NCBI RefSeq assembly: GCF_026913015.1
Contig: NZ_JAPTYD010000003.1
Coordinates: forward strand, 1-64,000
DNA: 64,000 nt
Source of the DNA: Paracoccus benzoatiresistens
GTDB taxonomy: Bacteria > Pseudomonadota > Alphaproteobacteria > Rhodobacterales > Rhodobacteraceae
Direction of reading: 5' to 3'
The notes beneath the pieces were generated by a model. The model had not been told where the DNA came from and searched no databases. It worked only from the letters and a program-made list of their open reading frames with translations. Both the position numbers and the translations under genes were made by a program. Of this stretch, positions 41,543-50,528 are shown piece by piece. Numbering within the stretch: position 1 is the stretch's first letter; each line of letters begins with the position of its first letter.

Positions 41543-43171
41543 TCAAGCGGTGGCGGCGGCGGGCCTGCGCCACATCACGCGGCGAAAGCGGGTCGCGACA
41601 AAGGCGGTGTCGGTCAGGCTGGCATTGCCGGCGGGGTTCGCGCCGGTCACGTGGAAATCGCTGAAGGCCGCCGACTGGTTGACGAAGATGTTGCCGGTCA
41701 GGTTGACCGACAGGTTGACGCCCGCGCGGGCGAAGGCCCAGACGGCGCGGCGGATGCGGGCCTCGTCGGTATCGTAGAGTGCGGCGGTGATGGCGCCCTT
41801 GGCCGCAGCCAGCCCGGCCGCGCGGGCGATGCCGTCGTCGGCATCCGCGCAGGGGATGATGAAGACGACCGGTCCGAAGCATTCGTCCTGCGCGACGGGC
41901 GCATCGGCATCCACCACCAGCAGCAGCGGCGTGCCGTCGCGGATGACGCGGCCTTGGGCGCGGGTCTTCTCCACACGGTCGCGCGTGGCCGGGTTTGCGA
42001 TGGCGCCGCAGATGCCCGCCGCCTGTTTGGGATCGCCCAGCAGCACGTCGATGGCCCGGGCCAGACCCTCGGCCACCTGATCGAAGGACTTGTGCCCCCC
42101 GTCCGTCTCGATCCCGTCCTTCGGCACGTAAAGGTTCTGCGGCGAGGTGCACATCTGCCCGGAATAGAGCGACAGCGAGAAGGCGAGGTTCGCGCACATG
42201 CCGTCGAAATCGTCCGTCGCGGCGATGACCACGCTGTTGACGCCGGTTTCCTCGGAGAAAAGCTGCGCCTGCCGGGCATTCTCTCGCAGCCAGGTTCCGA
42301 AGGTGGCAGACCCGGTATAGTCGATCAGCCGCACGGCGGGGTCGGTCGCAAGCTGCTTGGTGATCTCGGCTCCCGGCTCGTCAACGGCCAGCAGGATCGC
42401 GTCGGCAGGCAGGCCGGCCTCGGCCAGAACCTCGCGCGCGACCTGCACCGTCAGCGCCAGCGGCAGGATCGCGGCGGGGTGCGGCTTCACGATCACCGGG
42501 TTGCCCGTCGCCAGGCTGGCGAAGATGCCGGGATAGCTGTTCCAGGTGGGGAAGGTGTTGCAGCCGATGGCCAGCGAAACCCCGGCGGGCACCAGCGTCC
42601 ACTGCTTGTCGATCACCAGGGCAGGGGCCTTGCCCTGCGGCTTTTCCCAGCGGGCGGCCTCGGCGAAGCGGGTCATCTCGGTCCAGGCCACGGCAACGGC
42701 TTCCAGCCCGCGATCCTGCGCGTGCGGCCCGCCTGCCTGGAAGGCCATGGCGAAGGCCTGCCCCGTGGTGTGCATCGTCGCATGGCCCAGCAGGAAGCTG
42801 ATCCGGTTCAGCCGCACCAGGATTTCCAGGCAGGCGCCGACGCGCTGTTCCACGCTTGCCGCCGCCAGATCGTCACCCGCAGCCTGCGCCGCCGCGATCA
42901 GCGCGGGCGCATCCGCCGCCGGATAGGTGATTCGCAGCGCCTCGCCCCAAGGCGACACTTCAGCCCCCAGGCGGCGCTGTTCGGGATGGCCTGGCAGTGC
43001 GAAGGGCTGGCCCGGAAGTGCGGCATAGGCAGCCTCGCCGTCCGCCCTGGCGCTTTCGCCATAGATCTTGCCGCTGGGCACCTCGGGGAAGGGCGTCCAG
43101 AATGTCCGCGCGTGAAGCGCCTGAACGGCGTCATCCAGCATCCGACGATGGCGGGCGAAAAACTCGGTCAT
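41543..43171 (-). CDS. paaN: Phenylacetate degradation aldehyde dehydrogenase-like protein PaaN
   Basis: A 542-residue member of the PaaN branch of the aldehyde dehydrogenase superfamily, without the MaoC hydratase domain found in PaaZ. The N-terminal 130 residues are PaaN-specific. The dehydrogenase core has CNTFPTWNSYPGIFASLATGNPVIVKPHP, YTGSATFG and the catalytic Cys in GQMCTSPQN. In some lineages PaaN is an alternative for the ring-cleavage aldehyde step; here PaaZ is also present, so its role may be accessory. It is the first gene of the leftward paaN-liv-fadJ unit, divergent from paaG across the candidate PaaR operator. Confidence 0.9.
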   Translation of the reverse strand: MTEFFARHRRMLDDAVQALHARTFWTPFPEVPSGKIYGESARADGEAAYAALPGQPFALPGHPEQRRLGAEVSPWGEALRITYPAADAPALIAAAQAAGDDLAAASVEQRVGACLEILVRLNRISFLLGHATMHTTGQAFAMAFQAGGPHAQDRGLEAVAVAWTEMTRFAEAARWEKPQGKAPALVIDKQWTLVPAGVSLAIGCNTFPTWNSYPGIFASLATGNPVIVKPHPAAILPLALTVQVAREVLAEAGLPADAILLAVDEPGAEITKQLATDPAVRLIDYTGSATFGTWLRENARQAQLFSEETGVNSVVIAATDDFDGMCANLAFSLSLYSGQMCTSPQNLYVPKDGIETDGGHKSFDQVAEGLARAIDVLLGDPKQAAGICGAIANPATRDRVEKTRAQGRVIRDGTPLLLVVDADAPVAQDECFGPVVFIIPCADADDGIARAAGLAAAKGAITAALYDTDEARIRRAVWAFARAGVNLSVNLTGNIFVNQSAAFSDFHVTGANPAGNASLTDTAFVATRFRRVMWRRPAAATA

Positions 43172-43213
43172 GGGCTCCTCCGCCGGTTCCTCCTCCGGCT
43201 TGGAAATATCATT

Positions 43214-43225
43214 GACCGGCCGGTC
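43214..43225. promoter_or_regulatory. Candidate PaaR operator between paaN and paaG
   Basis: A perfect palindrome, GACCGGCCGGTC, lies in the divergent gap between the paaN start (43171) and the paaG start (43285). A further GGTC follows directly. The pattern GACCG-NN-NGGTC recurs at 56414-56425 before paaJ. A TetR-family regulator gene (paaR) is in the same cluster, and TetR proteins bind short palindromes of this size. Confidence 0.6.
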
Positions 43226-43284
43226 GGTCTATGCAACACATTTCTTCGAGGAGCCCGAGAAATCGGTGCGCAAGGGAGAAGACC

Positions 43285-44079
43285 ATGACCGCATCCCCCA
43301 CGGTGCTGTCGGCCTTGGCCGATGGCGTTCTGACGCTGACGTTGAACCGCCCCGAGAAGTTGAATTCCTTCAACGAGGAGATGCACCTGGCCCTGCGCGC
43401 AGGGATCAGGCGGGCGCATGACGATTCGGAAGTGCGCGCGGTGCTGCTGACCGGGGCCGGGCGGGGCTTCTGCGCCGGACAGGATCTGGGCGACCGCGAC
43501 CCGCGCAAGGGTGGGCCCGCGCCCGACCTGGGGCATACGCTCGAGACGTTCTACAACCCGACCCTGCGGCTGATCCGCTCGCTGGAAAAGCCCGTCGTCT
43601 GCGCCGTCAACGGCGTGGCGGCGGGGGCGGGCGCCAATATCGCCCTTGCCTGCGACATCGTGCTGGCGGCGAAATCGGCGAAGTTCATCCAGGCCTTTGC
43701 GAAGATCGGCCTGATCCCCGATGCGGGCGGCACCTGGTCCCTGGCGCGCATCCTGGGCGAACCCCGCGCCAAGGCGCTGGCGCTGACGGCGGAACCGCTG
43801 ATGGCCGAAAAGGCCGCCGACTGGGGCCTGATCTGGAAGGCGGTCGAGGACGCATCGCTGATGGCCGAGGCGCAGGCCCTTGCGGCAAGCCTCGCGGCAG
43901 GGCCGACCCTGGGCCTTGGGCTGACCAAGCGGCTGATCCAGGAGGCCGCAACCAACAGCCTCGACCAGCAGCTTGACGCGGAACGGGACGCCCAGCAGCA
44001 GGCAGGCCGCAGCGCGGATTATGCCGAGGGCGTGACCGCCTTCCTGGAAAAGCGCCCGGCGAGGTTCAGCGGCAAATGA
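43285..44079 (+). CDS. paaG: Ring-1,2-epoxyphenylacetyl-CoA isomerase (PaaG)
   Basis: A 264-residue crotonase-family enzyme. Key parts are GFCAGQDLGDRDP (oxyanion region, about 65-77), NGVAAGAGANIALACD (about 112-127) and the catalytic Asp in IGLIPDAGGTW. PaaG isomerises the ring epoxide to the oxepin form that PaaZ hydrolyses. The GQDL..RD signature separates PaaG from ordinary enoyl-CoA hydratases. ATG 43285 has GGGAGAAG upstream. The stop overlaps paaI by 4 bases. Confidence 0.93.
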   Translation: MTASPTVLSALADGVLTLTLNRPEKLNSFNEEMHLALRAGIRRAHDDSEVRAVLLTGAGRGFCAGQDLGDRDPRKGGPAPDLGHTLETFYNPTLRLIRSLEKPVVCAVNGVAAGAGANIALACDIVLAAKSAKFIQAFAKIGLIPDAGGTWSLARILGEPRAKALALTAEPLMAEKAADWGLIWKAVEDASLMAEAQALAASLAAGPTLGLGLTKRLIQEAATNSLDQQLDAERDAQQQAGRSADYAEGVTAFLEKRPARFSGK

Positions 44080-44519
44080 AACCCGTTTCCGACATGACCC
44101 CGCAGGAAGTCGCCGAAGCCTCGGCCCAGGCCATGTGGAACGACGATGCCGCCAGCCAGCGGCTGGGCATGACGCTTGACCGCATCGCCCCCGGCGAGGC
44201 GACCCTGTCCATGACCATCACCGAGGCCATGTCGAACGGGCACGGCAACTGCCATGGCGGCTATATCTTCACGCTGGCCGACAGCGCCTTCGCATTCGCC
44301 TGCAACAGCTACAACCAGATGGCCGTGGCGCAGCATTGCTCGGTCACCTATCTGATCCCCGGCCGCATCGGGGACCGGCTGACGGCCACCGCCACGGAAA
44401 CCTCGCGCCGGGGCCGGTCGGGCATCTACGACATCCGCATCACCAACCAGGACGGCGACCACGTGGCCGAGTTCCGCGGCCATTCGCGCACCGTCAAGGG
44501 CACGCACCTGCCCGCCTGA
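44076..44519 (+). CDS. paaI: Hydroxyphenylacetyl-CoA thioesterase (PaaI)
   Basis: A 147-residue hotdog-fold thioesterase. The PaaI motif NGHGNCHGGYIFTLADSAFAF (about 51-71) carries the catalytic Asn/His/Gly/Asp region. It releases CoA from dead-end hydroxyphenylacetyl-CoA thioesters, guarding the CoA pool. It is coupled to paaG (ATGA) and followed by paaK after 23 bases. Confidence 0.95.
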   Translation: MKPVSDMTPQEVAEASAQAMWNDDAASQRLGMTLDRIAPGEATLSMTITEAMSNGHGNCHGGYIFTLADSAFAFACNSYNQMAVAQHCSVTYLIPGRIGDRLTATATETSRRGRSGIYDIRITNQDGDHVAEFRGHSRTVKGTHLPA

Positions 44520-44542
44520 TCCGCATTCCAGGGAGGAGAACC

Positions 44543-45853
44543 ATGGAAGACCTGACCCCGAACCCCAAGGATCTCGACCCGATCGAGACCGCGTCACGCG
44601 ACGAAATCGAGGCGCTGCAATTCCACCGCATGAAGCGGTCGCTGAAGCACGCCTTCGAGAATTCTCCCTTCTATCGCAGGAAGTTCATCGAGGCCGATGT
44701 CCAACCCGAGGAACTGAAGTCGTTGAAGGACATCGCGAAATTCCCCTTCACCGTGAAGCAGGATTTGCGCGACTGCTATCCCTTCGGCATGTTCGCCGTA
44801 CCGCAATCAAAGCTGGTGCGCATCCACGGATCGTCGGGCACGACCGGCAAGCCGACCGTCGTGGGCTATACCCAGGCCGATATCGATCACTGGGCGAACC
44901 TGATCGCCCGGTCGATCCGCGCGGGCGGCGGGCGCCCCGGCGACATGCTGCACAACGCCTATGGCTATGGCCTGTTCACCGGCGGGCTGGGCGCGCATTA
45001 CGGGGCCGAGCGTCTGGGCTGCACGGTCGTTCCCATGTCGGGCGGCATGACCGAACGCCAGGTGACGCTGATCAACGATTTCAAGCCGCGCATCATCATG
45101 GTGACGCCCTCCTACATGCTGTCGATCCTGGACGAGTTCCGCCGCCAGGGCCTTGATCCGCGTGCATCCTCTCTGCAGGTCGGCATCTTCGGCGCCGAGC
45201 CTTGGACCAATGCCATGCGCCAGGAAATCGAGGAGGCCTTCGACATGCACGCCGTCGACATCTATGGACTGTCGGAAATCATGGGCCCCGGCGTTGCCAT
45301 GGAATGCGTGGAAACCAAGGACGGGCTGCACATCTGGGAAGACCATTTCTACCCCGAAATCATCGACCCCGTGACCGGCGAAGTGCTGCCCGACGGCGAG
45401 ATGGGCGAACTGGTCTTCACCACGCTGACCAAGGAAGGCCTGCCGATGGTGCGTTACCGCACCCGCGACCTGACCCGCCTTCTGCCCGGCACAGCGCGGT
45501 CCATGCGCCGAATCGAGAAGATCACCGGCCGCAGCGACGACATGATCATCCTGCGTGGCGTCAATGTCTTCCCGACCCAGATCGAAGAGCAGATCCTGAA
45601 ATGCCGCGGCCTCGCGCCCCATTTCCAGATCGAGCTGACCCGAGAGGGGCGGATGGACTGCATGACCGTGCATGTCGAATGCGTCGAGGAATACTGCGCG
45701 TCCGAGGCCCGCGCCGCGTCCGCCAAGGAACTGGCGCATCACATCAAGTCGGTCGTGGGTGTCTCGACCCGGATCACGGTGCTTGATCCCGGCGGGGTTG
45801 CCCGCTCGGAAGGCAAGGCCAAGCGCGTGATCGACAACCGCCCGAAAGAGTAA
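44543..45853 (+). CDS. paaK: Phenylacetate-CoA ligase
   Basis: A 436-residue AMP-forming ligase activating phenylacetate to phenylacetyl-CoA, the first committed step. Motifs are the P-loop SSGTTGKPTVVGYT (about 94-107), YGLSEIMGPGVAMEC (about 240-254) and MVRYRTRDLT followed by the hinge and C-terminal lid (RSDDMIILRGVNVFPTQIEE). Length matches characterised PaaK enzymes. GGGAGGAG precedes ATG 44543. The gene belongs to the paaG-paaI-paaK-paaR unit. Confidence 0.97.
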   Translation: MEDLTPNPKDLDPIETASRDEIEALQFHRMKRSLKHAFENSPFYRRKFIEADVQPEELKSLKDIAKFPFTVKQDLRDCYPFGMFAVPQSKLVRIHGSSGTTGKPTVVGYTQADIDHWANLIARSIRAGGGRPGDMLHNAYGYGLFTGGLGAHYGAERLGCTVVPMSGGMTERQVTLINDFKPRIIMVTPSYMLSILDEFRRQGLDPRASSLQVGIFGAEPWTNAMRQEIEEAFDMHAVDIYGLSEIMGPGVAMECVETKDGLHIWEDHFYPEIIDPVTGEVLPDGEMGELVFTTLTKEGLPMVRYRTRDLTRLLPGTARSMRRIEKITGRSDDMIILRGVNVFPTQIEEQILKCRGLAPHFQIELTREGRMDCMTVHVECVEEYCASEARAASAKELAHHIKSVVGVSTRITVLDPGGVARSEGKAKRVIDNRPKE

Positions 45854-45933
45854 CCCGTCTTGCGGGGGTGGTGGTGACTTTGCCCCGACCCCCGGCTAAA
45901 GCGGCGTGGCAAGACGCAGGCAGGACATTGGAC

Positions 45934-46533
45934 ATGGCTCGGACGCGAGCACAGGATTTCGAGGAAAAGAGCCGCAGCATCCTGGATCATGCGGCGCTTG
46001 TCTTTGCCGAACAGGGCATGGAAAAGGCGTCCATGTCGCAGATCGCCCAGCAGGCCCAGGTCAGCAAGGCGTTGCTGTATCATTACTATCCTTCCAAGGA
46101 CGCGCTGATCTTCGCGATCATCATGACGCATCTGGAGGAGTTGCAGGACGCCATCGAAGCCGCCGACGACCCCGCGCTGCCCCCGCACCAGCGCCTGCGC
46201 AGCCTGGTCGGCGCGGTCCTGGAAAGCTATCGCGGCGCCGACAACCAGCACAAGGTGCAGTTGAACGCCACCGCTGCCCTGACCGAGGACCAGAAGGCCC
46301 AGATCATGGCGGTCGAGCGGGGGATCGTGAAGCGGTTCTCGGCGGTGCTGGAACAGATCAACCCGGACCTGAACACCCGCGAGCGCCCGCTGCTGATGCC
46401 CGTGACCATGTCACTGTTCGGCATGATGAACTGGGTCTACATGTGGTTCAAGGACGGCGGGCGGATCAGCCGCGAGGATTACGCGGACGTGGCAACGACA
46501 TTGATCCTGGAGGGGATCAAGGCGGTGCGCTGA
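45934..46533 (+). CDS. paaR: TetR-family regulator of phenylacetate genes (PaaR)
   Basis: A 199-residue TetR repressor. The helix-turn-helix is at about 14-58 (MEKASMSQIAQQAQVSKALLYHYYPSKDAL); the rest is an all-helical ligand and dimer domain. Homologous PaaR proteins repress paa genes until phenylacetyl-CoA binds. ATG 45934 fits the family start; the frame is open back to 45868 but the added residues are not family-like. Proposed target: the GACCG-palindromes at 43214 and 56414. Confidence 0.87.
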   Translation: MARTRAQDFEEKSRSILDHAALVFAEQGMEKASMSQIAQQAQVSKALLYHYYPSKDALIFAIIMTHLEELQDAIEAADDPALPPHQRLRSLVGAVLESYRGADNQHKVQLNATAALTEDQKAQIMAVERGIVKRFSAVLEQINPDLNTRERPLLMPVTMSLFGMMNWVYMWFKDGGRISREDYADVATTLILEGIKAVR

Positions 46534-46679
46534 GCGCGCCGACAAAGATGTGGATGAGACGCCAAGAGCCCTTGGCAGGATCTTCGCGCACTACGCCTCA
46601 TCCGGGGCCGATGCGTTTGTCGGGGCCGCGCGGTCACCGCGACGGCACGCCGGCTGCCAGCAGGACGCTGGCCGTGTCA

Positions 46680-46934
46680 TCAATCATCACGGCTGGGACC
46701 GTCGATCATCCCCGAGGACGGGAATTTCGTGACCCAGATCCTGTCTCCTGCGGCCATGCCGTTGTTGGCAAGGTCGTGCGAGTCATACACACTGCCCGCC
46801 CTGACCTCGACCCGGGTCACTACCGAGGTTCCCGGCTTTGATTCGGGATGTTCATGAACCCCTTGCGACAGGGCTGCCTGCCCTGTGACCGAAAGCAGCG
46901 ACGCTGTGGCGGCAAACACGAGTAACCTTGACAT
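46680..46934 (-). CDS. Small exported protein of 84 residues
   Basis: A short protein with a clear Sec signal peptide (MSRLLVFAATASLLSVTG, cleavage near QAALSQ, about residue 23). The mature part of about 60 residues includes VEVRAGSVYDSHDLAN and AAGDRIWVTKFPSSG. No family is recognised. GGAG lies 6 bases before ATG 46934. It is convergent with paaR and has no evident link to phenylacetate. The signal peptide and ribosome site make it likely to be real. Confidence 0.65.
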   Translation of the reverse strand: MSRLLVFAATASLLSVTGQAALSQGVHEHPESKPGTSVVTRVEVRAGSVYDSHDLANNGMAAGDRIWVTKFPSSGMIDGPSRDD

Positions 46935-47816
46935 TGCGAACTCCATTGACTGAGGCGCTGCGCGCACTCGACTGTTGAGAATGAAAGTGCCTTCTCTCCG
47001 CAGCACGGCCAGTTCGGCAGGGCGGTATCGAGAGGGCACCGGATTTGGCAACGCCGGTGTTAAGGGCGTTGTGGCACGCCTGTTTTGAGGAGCCTCGCTG
47101 CCGCCCTGCAGTCAGGAGGGCACGACGGACTTGCCGGCTGGCGCGCATCCACCCGCTATTTGGCGATCAGGGATGCATGCGACAGCCTGAAGCACGGAAT
47201 GGGCATGTGAGGCGAACGGCTTTGCCGGACGTCCGGGCTTATGCCGGCGTCCCGCTGCTGCTCCAAGTTCGTCTTGGCTCTTCCGCCAGAAACAAGGGCA
47301 TGCGTTCAGAAACTAACTTGCTTCGGAAAACCTTTCATCGAAGCACCCCGCGTGTAGTTTGCCAGACTGCCGATGCTCCCGTGACCGAGGAAGCGAATAT
47401 CCTGTAAATATCCATCCAGGAAAAATTCGATCGGGCCACAGAGGCGGCGGCATTGCACGCATATTAATTCATTCACGCAAAGATCGCAACAATATAGATA
47501 TTAAAGAGTCAAAAAAATTCATTTGGGAAATAAACCAAAAACTAAATGGAATTTCCTATATATACAGGCCTATATATATTCCATAGATATATATCCTGAT
47601 TGGTTTCGGTTTGCCTACGCGGGATTTGCACCGTAATCCCCGATATACATTTTCGAGATTTTACAATTCATCATGGCTTTCGTGGCCATGGCGGCGAGCC
47701 GGTCCTTCTGGCAGCGGATGTCTGATCCGCAAGGCAGACACCTTCCCGCGACGCTTGGGTGCCTGCTTCTGCGCGCTGTCCAAGGGCGTGCTGGATCGCG
47801 CGGGCAGGCACGCAGC
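46935..47816. other. Intergenic region with AT-rich island and inverted repeat
   Basis: About 880 bases with no supported gene. From about 47400 to 47620 the composition is strongly A+T-rich, with runs such as AAAAAAA and TATATATA, unlike the GC-rich genes on both sides. Within it, ATGGAAT at 47546-47552 and ATTCCAT at 47578-47584 form an inverted repeat whose TATATA inner arms can extend the stem. Frames at 47359-47586 and 47673-48539 lack ribosome sites. It separates paaR from the leftward paaY end and may be a scar of acquired DNA or a binding region for AT-selective proteins. Confidence 0.5.
47546..47584. repeat. AT-rich inverted repeat
   Basis: Outer arms ATGGAAT and ATTCCAT match perfectly. 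The inner arms TATATATA pair with a four-base bulge (TTCC) on the left side, around the short palindrome AGGCCT at the tip. No T tract or gene end is adjacent, so a terminator is not the obvious reading. Its purpose is unknown. Confidence 0.5.
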
Positions 47817-48431
47817 CTACTGCTCGAACCCCTTCCGCGCCATCACCAGCGGATCATAGCGCGGCGCCTCGGCCCGGCGGCGGTCCGGCTCGACCGTCGC
47901 CAGCGCGACTGCGGGGGCCAGCTTCTCACGCGCCTCGGCTGCAAGCTGCTGATAGACGCCCGTCCCCTGCCGCTTCCAGGCGATCTCGTCGGCCGACAGT
48001 TCGCGGACGACCTTCGCGGGCGATCCGACGGCCAGCGAATTCGGCGGGATCTGCGCGCCGGCCTTCACGAAGGCCATGGCGGCGATGATGCTGTTCTCGC
48101 CCACGACCGCCTCGTCCATGATCACGGCGTTCATGCCGACCATGGCGTTTTTGCCGATATGGCAGCCATGCAGGACGGCGCCGTGGCCAATATGACCGGA
48201 TTCCTCGACCACGACATCCTTGCCGGGAAAGGAATGGACCACGCAGGTTTCCTGCACGTTCGATCCCTGTTCCAGCACGATGCGGCCGAAATCGCCGCGC
48301 AGCACGGCGCAGGGGCCGACATAGACGCCGGGGCCGATGATCACGTCGCCGATCACCACGGCCTCGGGGTGGACAAAGGCCGATGCGTCGATCACCGGCA
48401 CGATGCCGTCCCAGGAATAGACCTTGGCCAT
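47817..48431 (-). CDS. paaY: Phenylacetate cluster hexapeptide protein PaaY
   Basis: A 204-residue left-handed beta-helix protein of the gamma-carbonic anhydrase group. It has repeated hexapeptide turns (VIGDVIIGPGVYVGPCAVLRGD) and the metal-binding histidines in HSFPGKD and GHIGHGAVLHGC. PaaY is described as a thioesterase that removes inhibitory ring-opened CoA by-products. ATG 48431 overlaps the paaZ stop (ATGA), making paaY the last gene of the leftward paa operon. GSPAKVVRELSADEI and the helical tail are typical. Confidence 0.92.
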   Translation of the reverse strand: MAKVYSWDGIVPVIDASAFVHPEAVVIGDVIIGPGVYVGPCAVLRGDFGRIVLEQGSNVQETCVVHSFPGKDVVVEESGHIGHGAVLHGCHIGKNAMVGMNAVIMDEAVVGENSIIAAMAFVKAGAQIPPNSLAVGSPAKVVRELSADEIAWKRQGTGVYQQLAAEAREKLAPAVALATVEPDRRRAEAPRYDPLVMARKGFEQ

Positions 48432-50494
48432 CACGAGACCTGCGGCCACTGCTTCGCCACCATGGTCAGCACGTCGTATTGCGCGACCACCTCGGCCTTC
48501 TGGTTCGTGACCTGGCAGTCCCAGCGGACTTCCCCGTGACCGGCGTTTTCGCGCGGGTTGATCTCCTTGCAGGTCAGGCGGACCTGCAGGGTGTCGCCGA
48601 AATAGACCGGGGTCAGGAAGCGCAGGTTGTCCACGCCATAGTTCGCCAGCACCGGGCCGGGGTTGGGTTCGACGAACAGCCCCGCCGCGAAGCTGGCGAT
48701 CAGGTAGCCATGCGCCACGCGGTCGTCGAAGAAGGGGTTGGCCTTGGCCGCGTCGCTGTCCATGTGGGCGTAGAAGGTGTCGCCGGTGAAGTTGGCGAAA
48801 TGCTCGACATCCTCCTGCGTCACCTTGCGCGCCGCCGTGACCAACTGGTCGCCGATGCGCAGTTCCGCCAAGGACTTGCGGAAGGGATGGGTGCCCTGCT
48901 GCGTGTCTGCGCCCTTGATCCAGCGGCCCGTGACGGCGGACAGCAGGCGCGGCGTGCCCTGGACGGCGGTGCGCTGCATGAAATGCTTGACGCCGCGGAT
49001 GCCGCCCATTTCCTCGCCTCCACCTGCGCGCCCAGGGCCGCCGTGGACCAGCGGCGCCAGGGGCGAGCCGTGCCCGGTCGAGGTCTTGGCCGAGGCGCGG
49101 TTGCCGATCAGCACCCGCCCGTGAAAGGGCGCGACGCCCAATACCACCCGTTCGGCCACGTCCTTGTCGTCGGTGAAGACCGAGGACACCAGCGACCCCC
49201 GCCCGCGCGCGGCCAAGGCGACCGCTTCGTCCAGGTCGTCATAGGCCATGACGGTGGACACCGGGCCAAAGGCCTCGCAGTCATGGACCGCAGCCGCCTC
49301 GAAGGGCTTGTCGGCATAAAGCAGGACCGGGTTCAGGAAGGCGCCTTTCCCAGCATCGCCGGAGGCAATGCGCACATCGTCAGGGTTGCCCGCGACGATT
49401 TCCGCCACCGCCTGCAATTCGCGGATGCGCGCCCGGACCTCGTCCCGCTGGCCCAGGCTGGCAAGCGGTCCCATGCGGGTTCCCTCGTCCCCCGGCAGGC
49501 CAAGGGCGGTCTTGTCCAGCCGGTCGCGCAGGGCGGCGATCAGCGCGTCCACCTGGCCGCGCGGGGCGATGACGCGGCGGATGGCGGTGCATTTCTGGCC
49601 CGCCTTGCTGGTCATCTCGCGCGCGACTTCCTTCACGAACAGGTCGAATTCGGGCGTGCCCGCCACGGCGTCAGGGCCGAGGATGGTCGCGTTCAGGCTG
49701 TCAGCCTCCATCGTGAAGCGGACGGAATGCTGCACGATCGCCGGATGCGTTTTCAGCTTGCGCCCCGTGTGGGCCGATCCGGTAAAGGTCACGGCGTCCT
49801 GTTCGGTGACGTGGTCCAGCAGGTCGCCCACCGATCCGCAGACCAGTTGCAGCGCGCCTTCCGGCAGGATGCCGGTTTCCACGATGCGGCGGACCACCAG
49901 TTCGGTCAGGTAGGCGGTCTGGCTCGCGGGCTTGACCAGGCAGGGCACGCCCGCCAGCAGAGTCGGGGCTATCTTTTCCAGCATCCCCCAGACGGGAAAG
50001 TTGAAGGCGTTGATGTGGATCGCCACGCCCTGCAGCGGCGACAGGATATGCTGGGCGCTGAAGCTGTTGTCGCGCGACAGCGGCTCGACGTCGCCGTCGG
50101 TCAGGACGCGGGCGTTCGGCAGTTCCCGGCGGCCCTTGGAGGCGAAGGTCAGCATCGTGCCGATGCCCCCCTCGATATCGACCCAGCCGTCGGGGCGGGT
50201 CGCGCCAGTATGGAGGCTTTCGGCGTAGAACTCCTCTTTCTGCGCCATCAGGGCCAGGCCCAGGGCCTTCAACATGCCGGCGCGTTCGTGAAAGGTCATG
50301 GCGCGCAGCTTCGGCCCGGCCTTCGTGCGGCCATAGTCAAGCGCCGCGGCAAAGTCGATGCCGGTCGAATCGATGGTCGCCACCGGATCGCCGGTGGCGG
50401 CGTCCAGAAGGGTCTGCCCTTCTTTCGCGCCGGGCACCCATTCCCCGCAGACATGGCTTTCCAGGCGGCGCGGGGCGCGAAGCGTGATGGTCAT
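48431..50494 (-). CDS. paaZ: Oxepin-CoA hydrolase / 3-oxo-5,6-dehydrosuberyl-CoA semialdehyde dehydrogenase (PaaZ)
   Basis: A 687-residue bifunctional enzyme (E. coli PaaZ has 681). Residues 1-520 form the aldehyde dehydrogenase domain with NAFNFPVWGMLEKIAPTLLAG, FTGSAHTG and the catalytic Cys in AGQKCTAIRRV. Residues about 535-687 are a MaoC-type hydratase with the DDRVAHGYLIASF catalytic motif. The hydratase opens the oxepin ring and the dehydrogenase oxidises the resulting aldehyde. GGAAGGA precedes ATG 50494. It lies 34 bases after the ferritin-like gene. Confidence 0.96.
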   Translation of the reverse strand: MTITLRAPRRLESHVCGEWVPGAKEGQTLLDAATGDPVATIDSTGIDFAAALDYGRTKAGPKLRAMTFHERAGMLKALGLALMAQKEEFYAESLHTGATRPDGWVDIEGGIGTMLTFASKGRRELPNARVLTDGDVEPLSRDNSFSAQHILSPLQGVAIHINAFNFPVWGMLEKIAPTLLAGVPCLVKPASQTAYLTELVVRRIVETGILPEGALQLVCGSVGDLLDHVTEQDAVTFTGSAHTGRKLKTHPAIVQHSVRFTMEADSLNATILGPDAVAGTPEFDLFVKEVAREMTSKAGQKCTAIRRVIAPRGQVDALIAALRDRLDKTALGLPGDEGTRMGPLASLGQRDEVRARIRELQAVAEIVAGNPDDVRIASGDAGKGAFLNPVLLYADKPFEAAAVHDCEAFGPVSTVMAYDDLDEAVALAARGRGSLVSSVFTDDKDVAERVVLGVAPFHGRVLIGNRASAKTSTGHGSPLAPLVHGGPGRAGGGEEMGGIRGVKHFMQRTAVQGTPRLLSAVTGRWIKGADTQQGTHPFRKSLAELRIGDQLVTAARKVTQEDVEHFANFTGDTFYAHMDSDAAKANPFFDDRVAHGYLIASFAAGLFVEPNPGPVLANYGVDNLRFLTPVYFGDTLQVRLTCKEINPRENAGHGEVRWDCQVTNQKAEVVAQYDVLTMVAKQWPQVS

Positions 50495-50528
50495 GGCTTG
50501 TCCTTCCAGTTCTTCGTAAGCAGCCGGG

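Noticed and set aside
47359..47586. Plus-strand 75-codon frame in the AT-rich island
   Set aside because: It follows from low GC content; no ribosome site and it crosses the inverted repeat.
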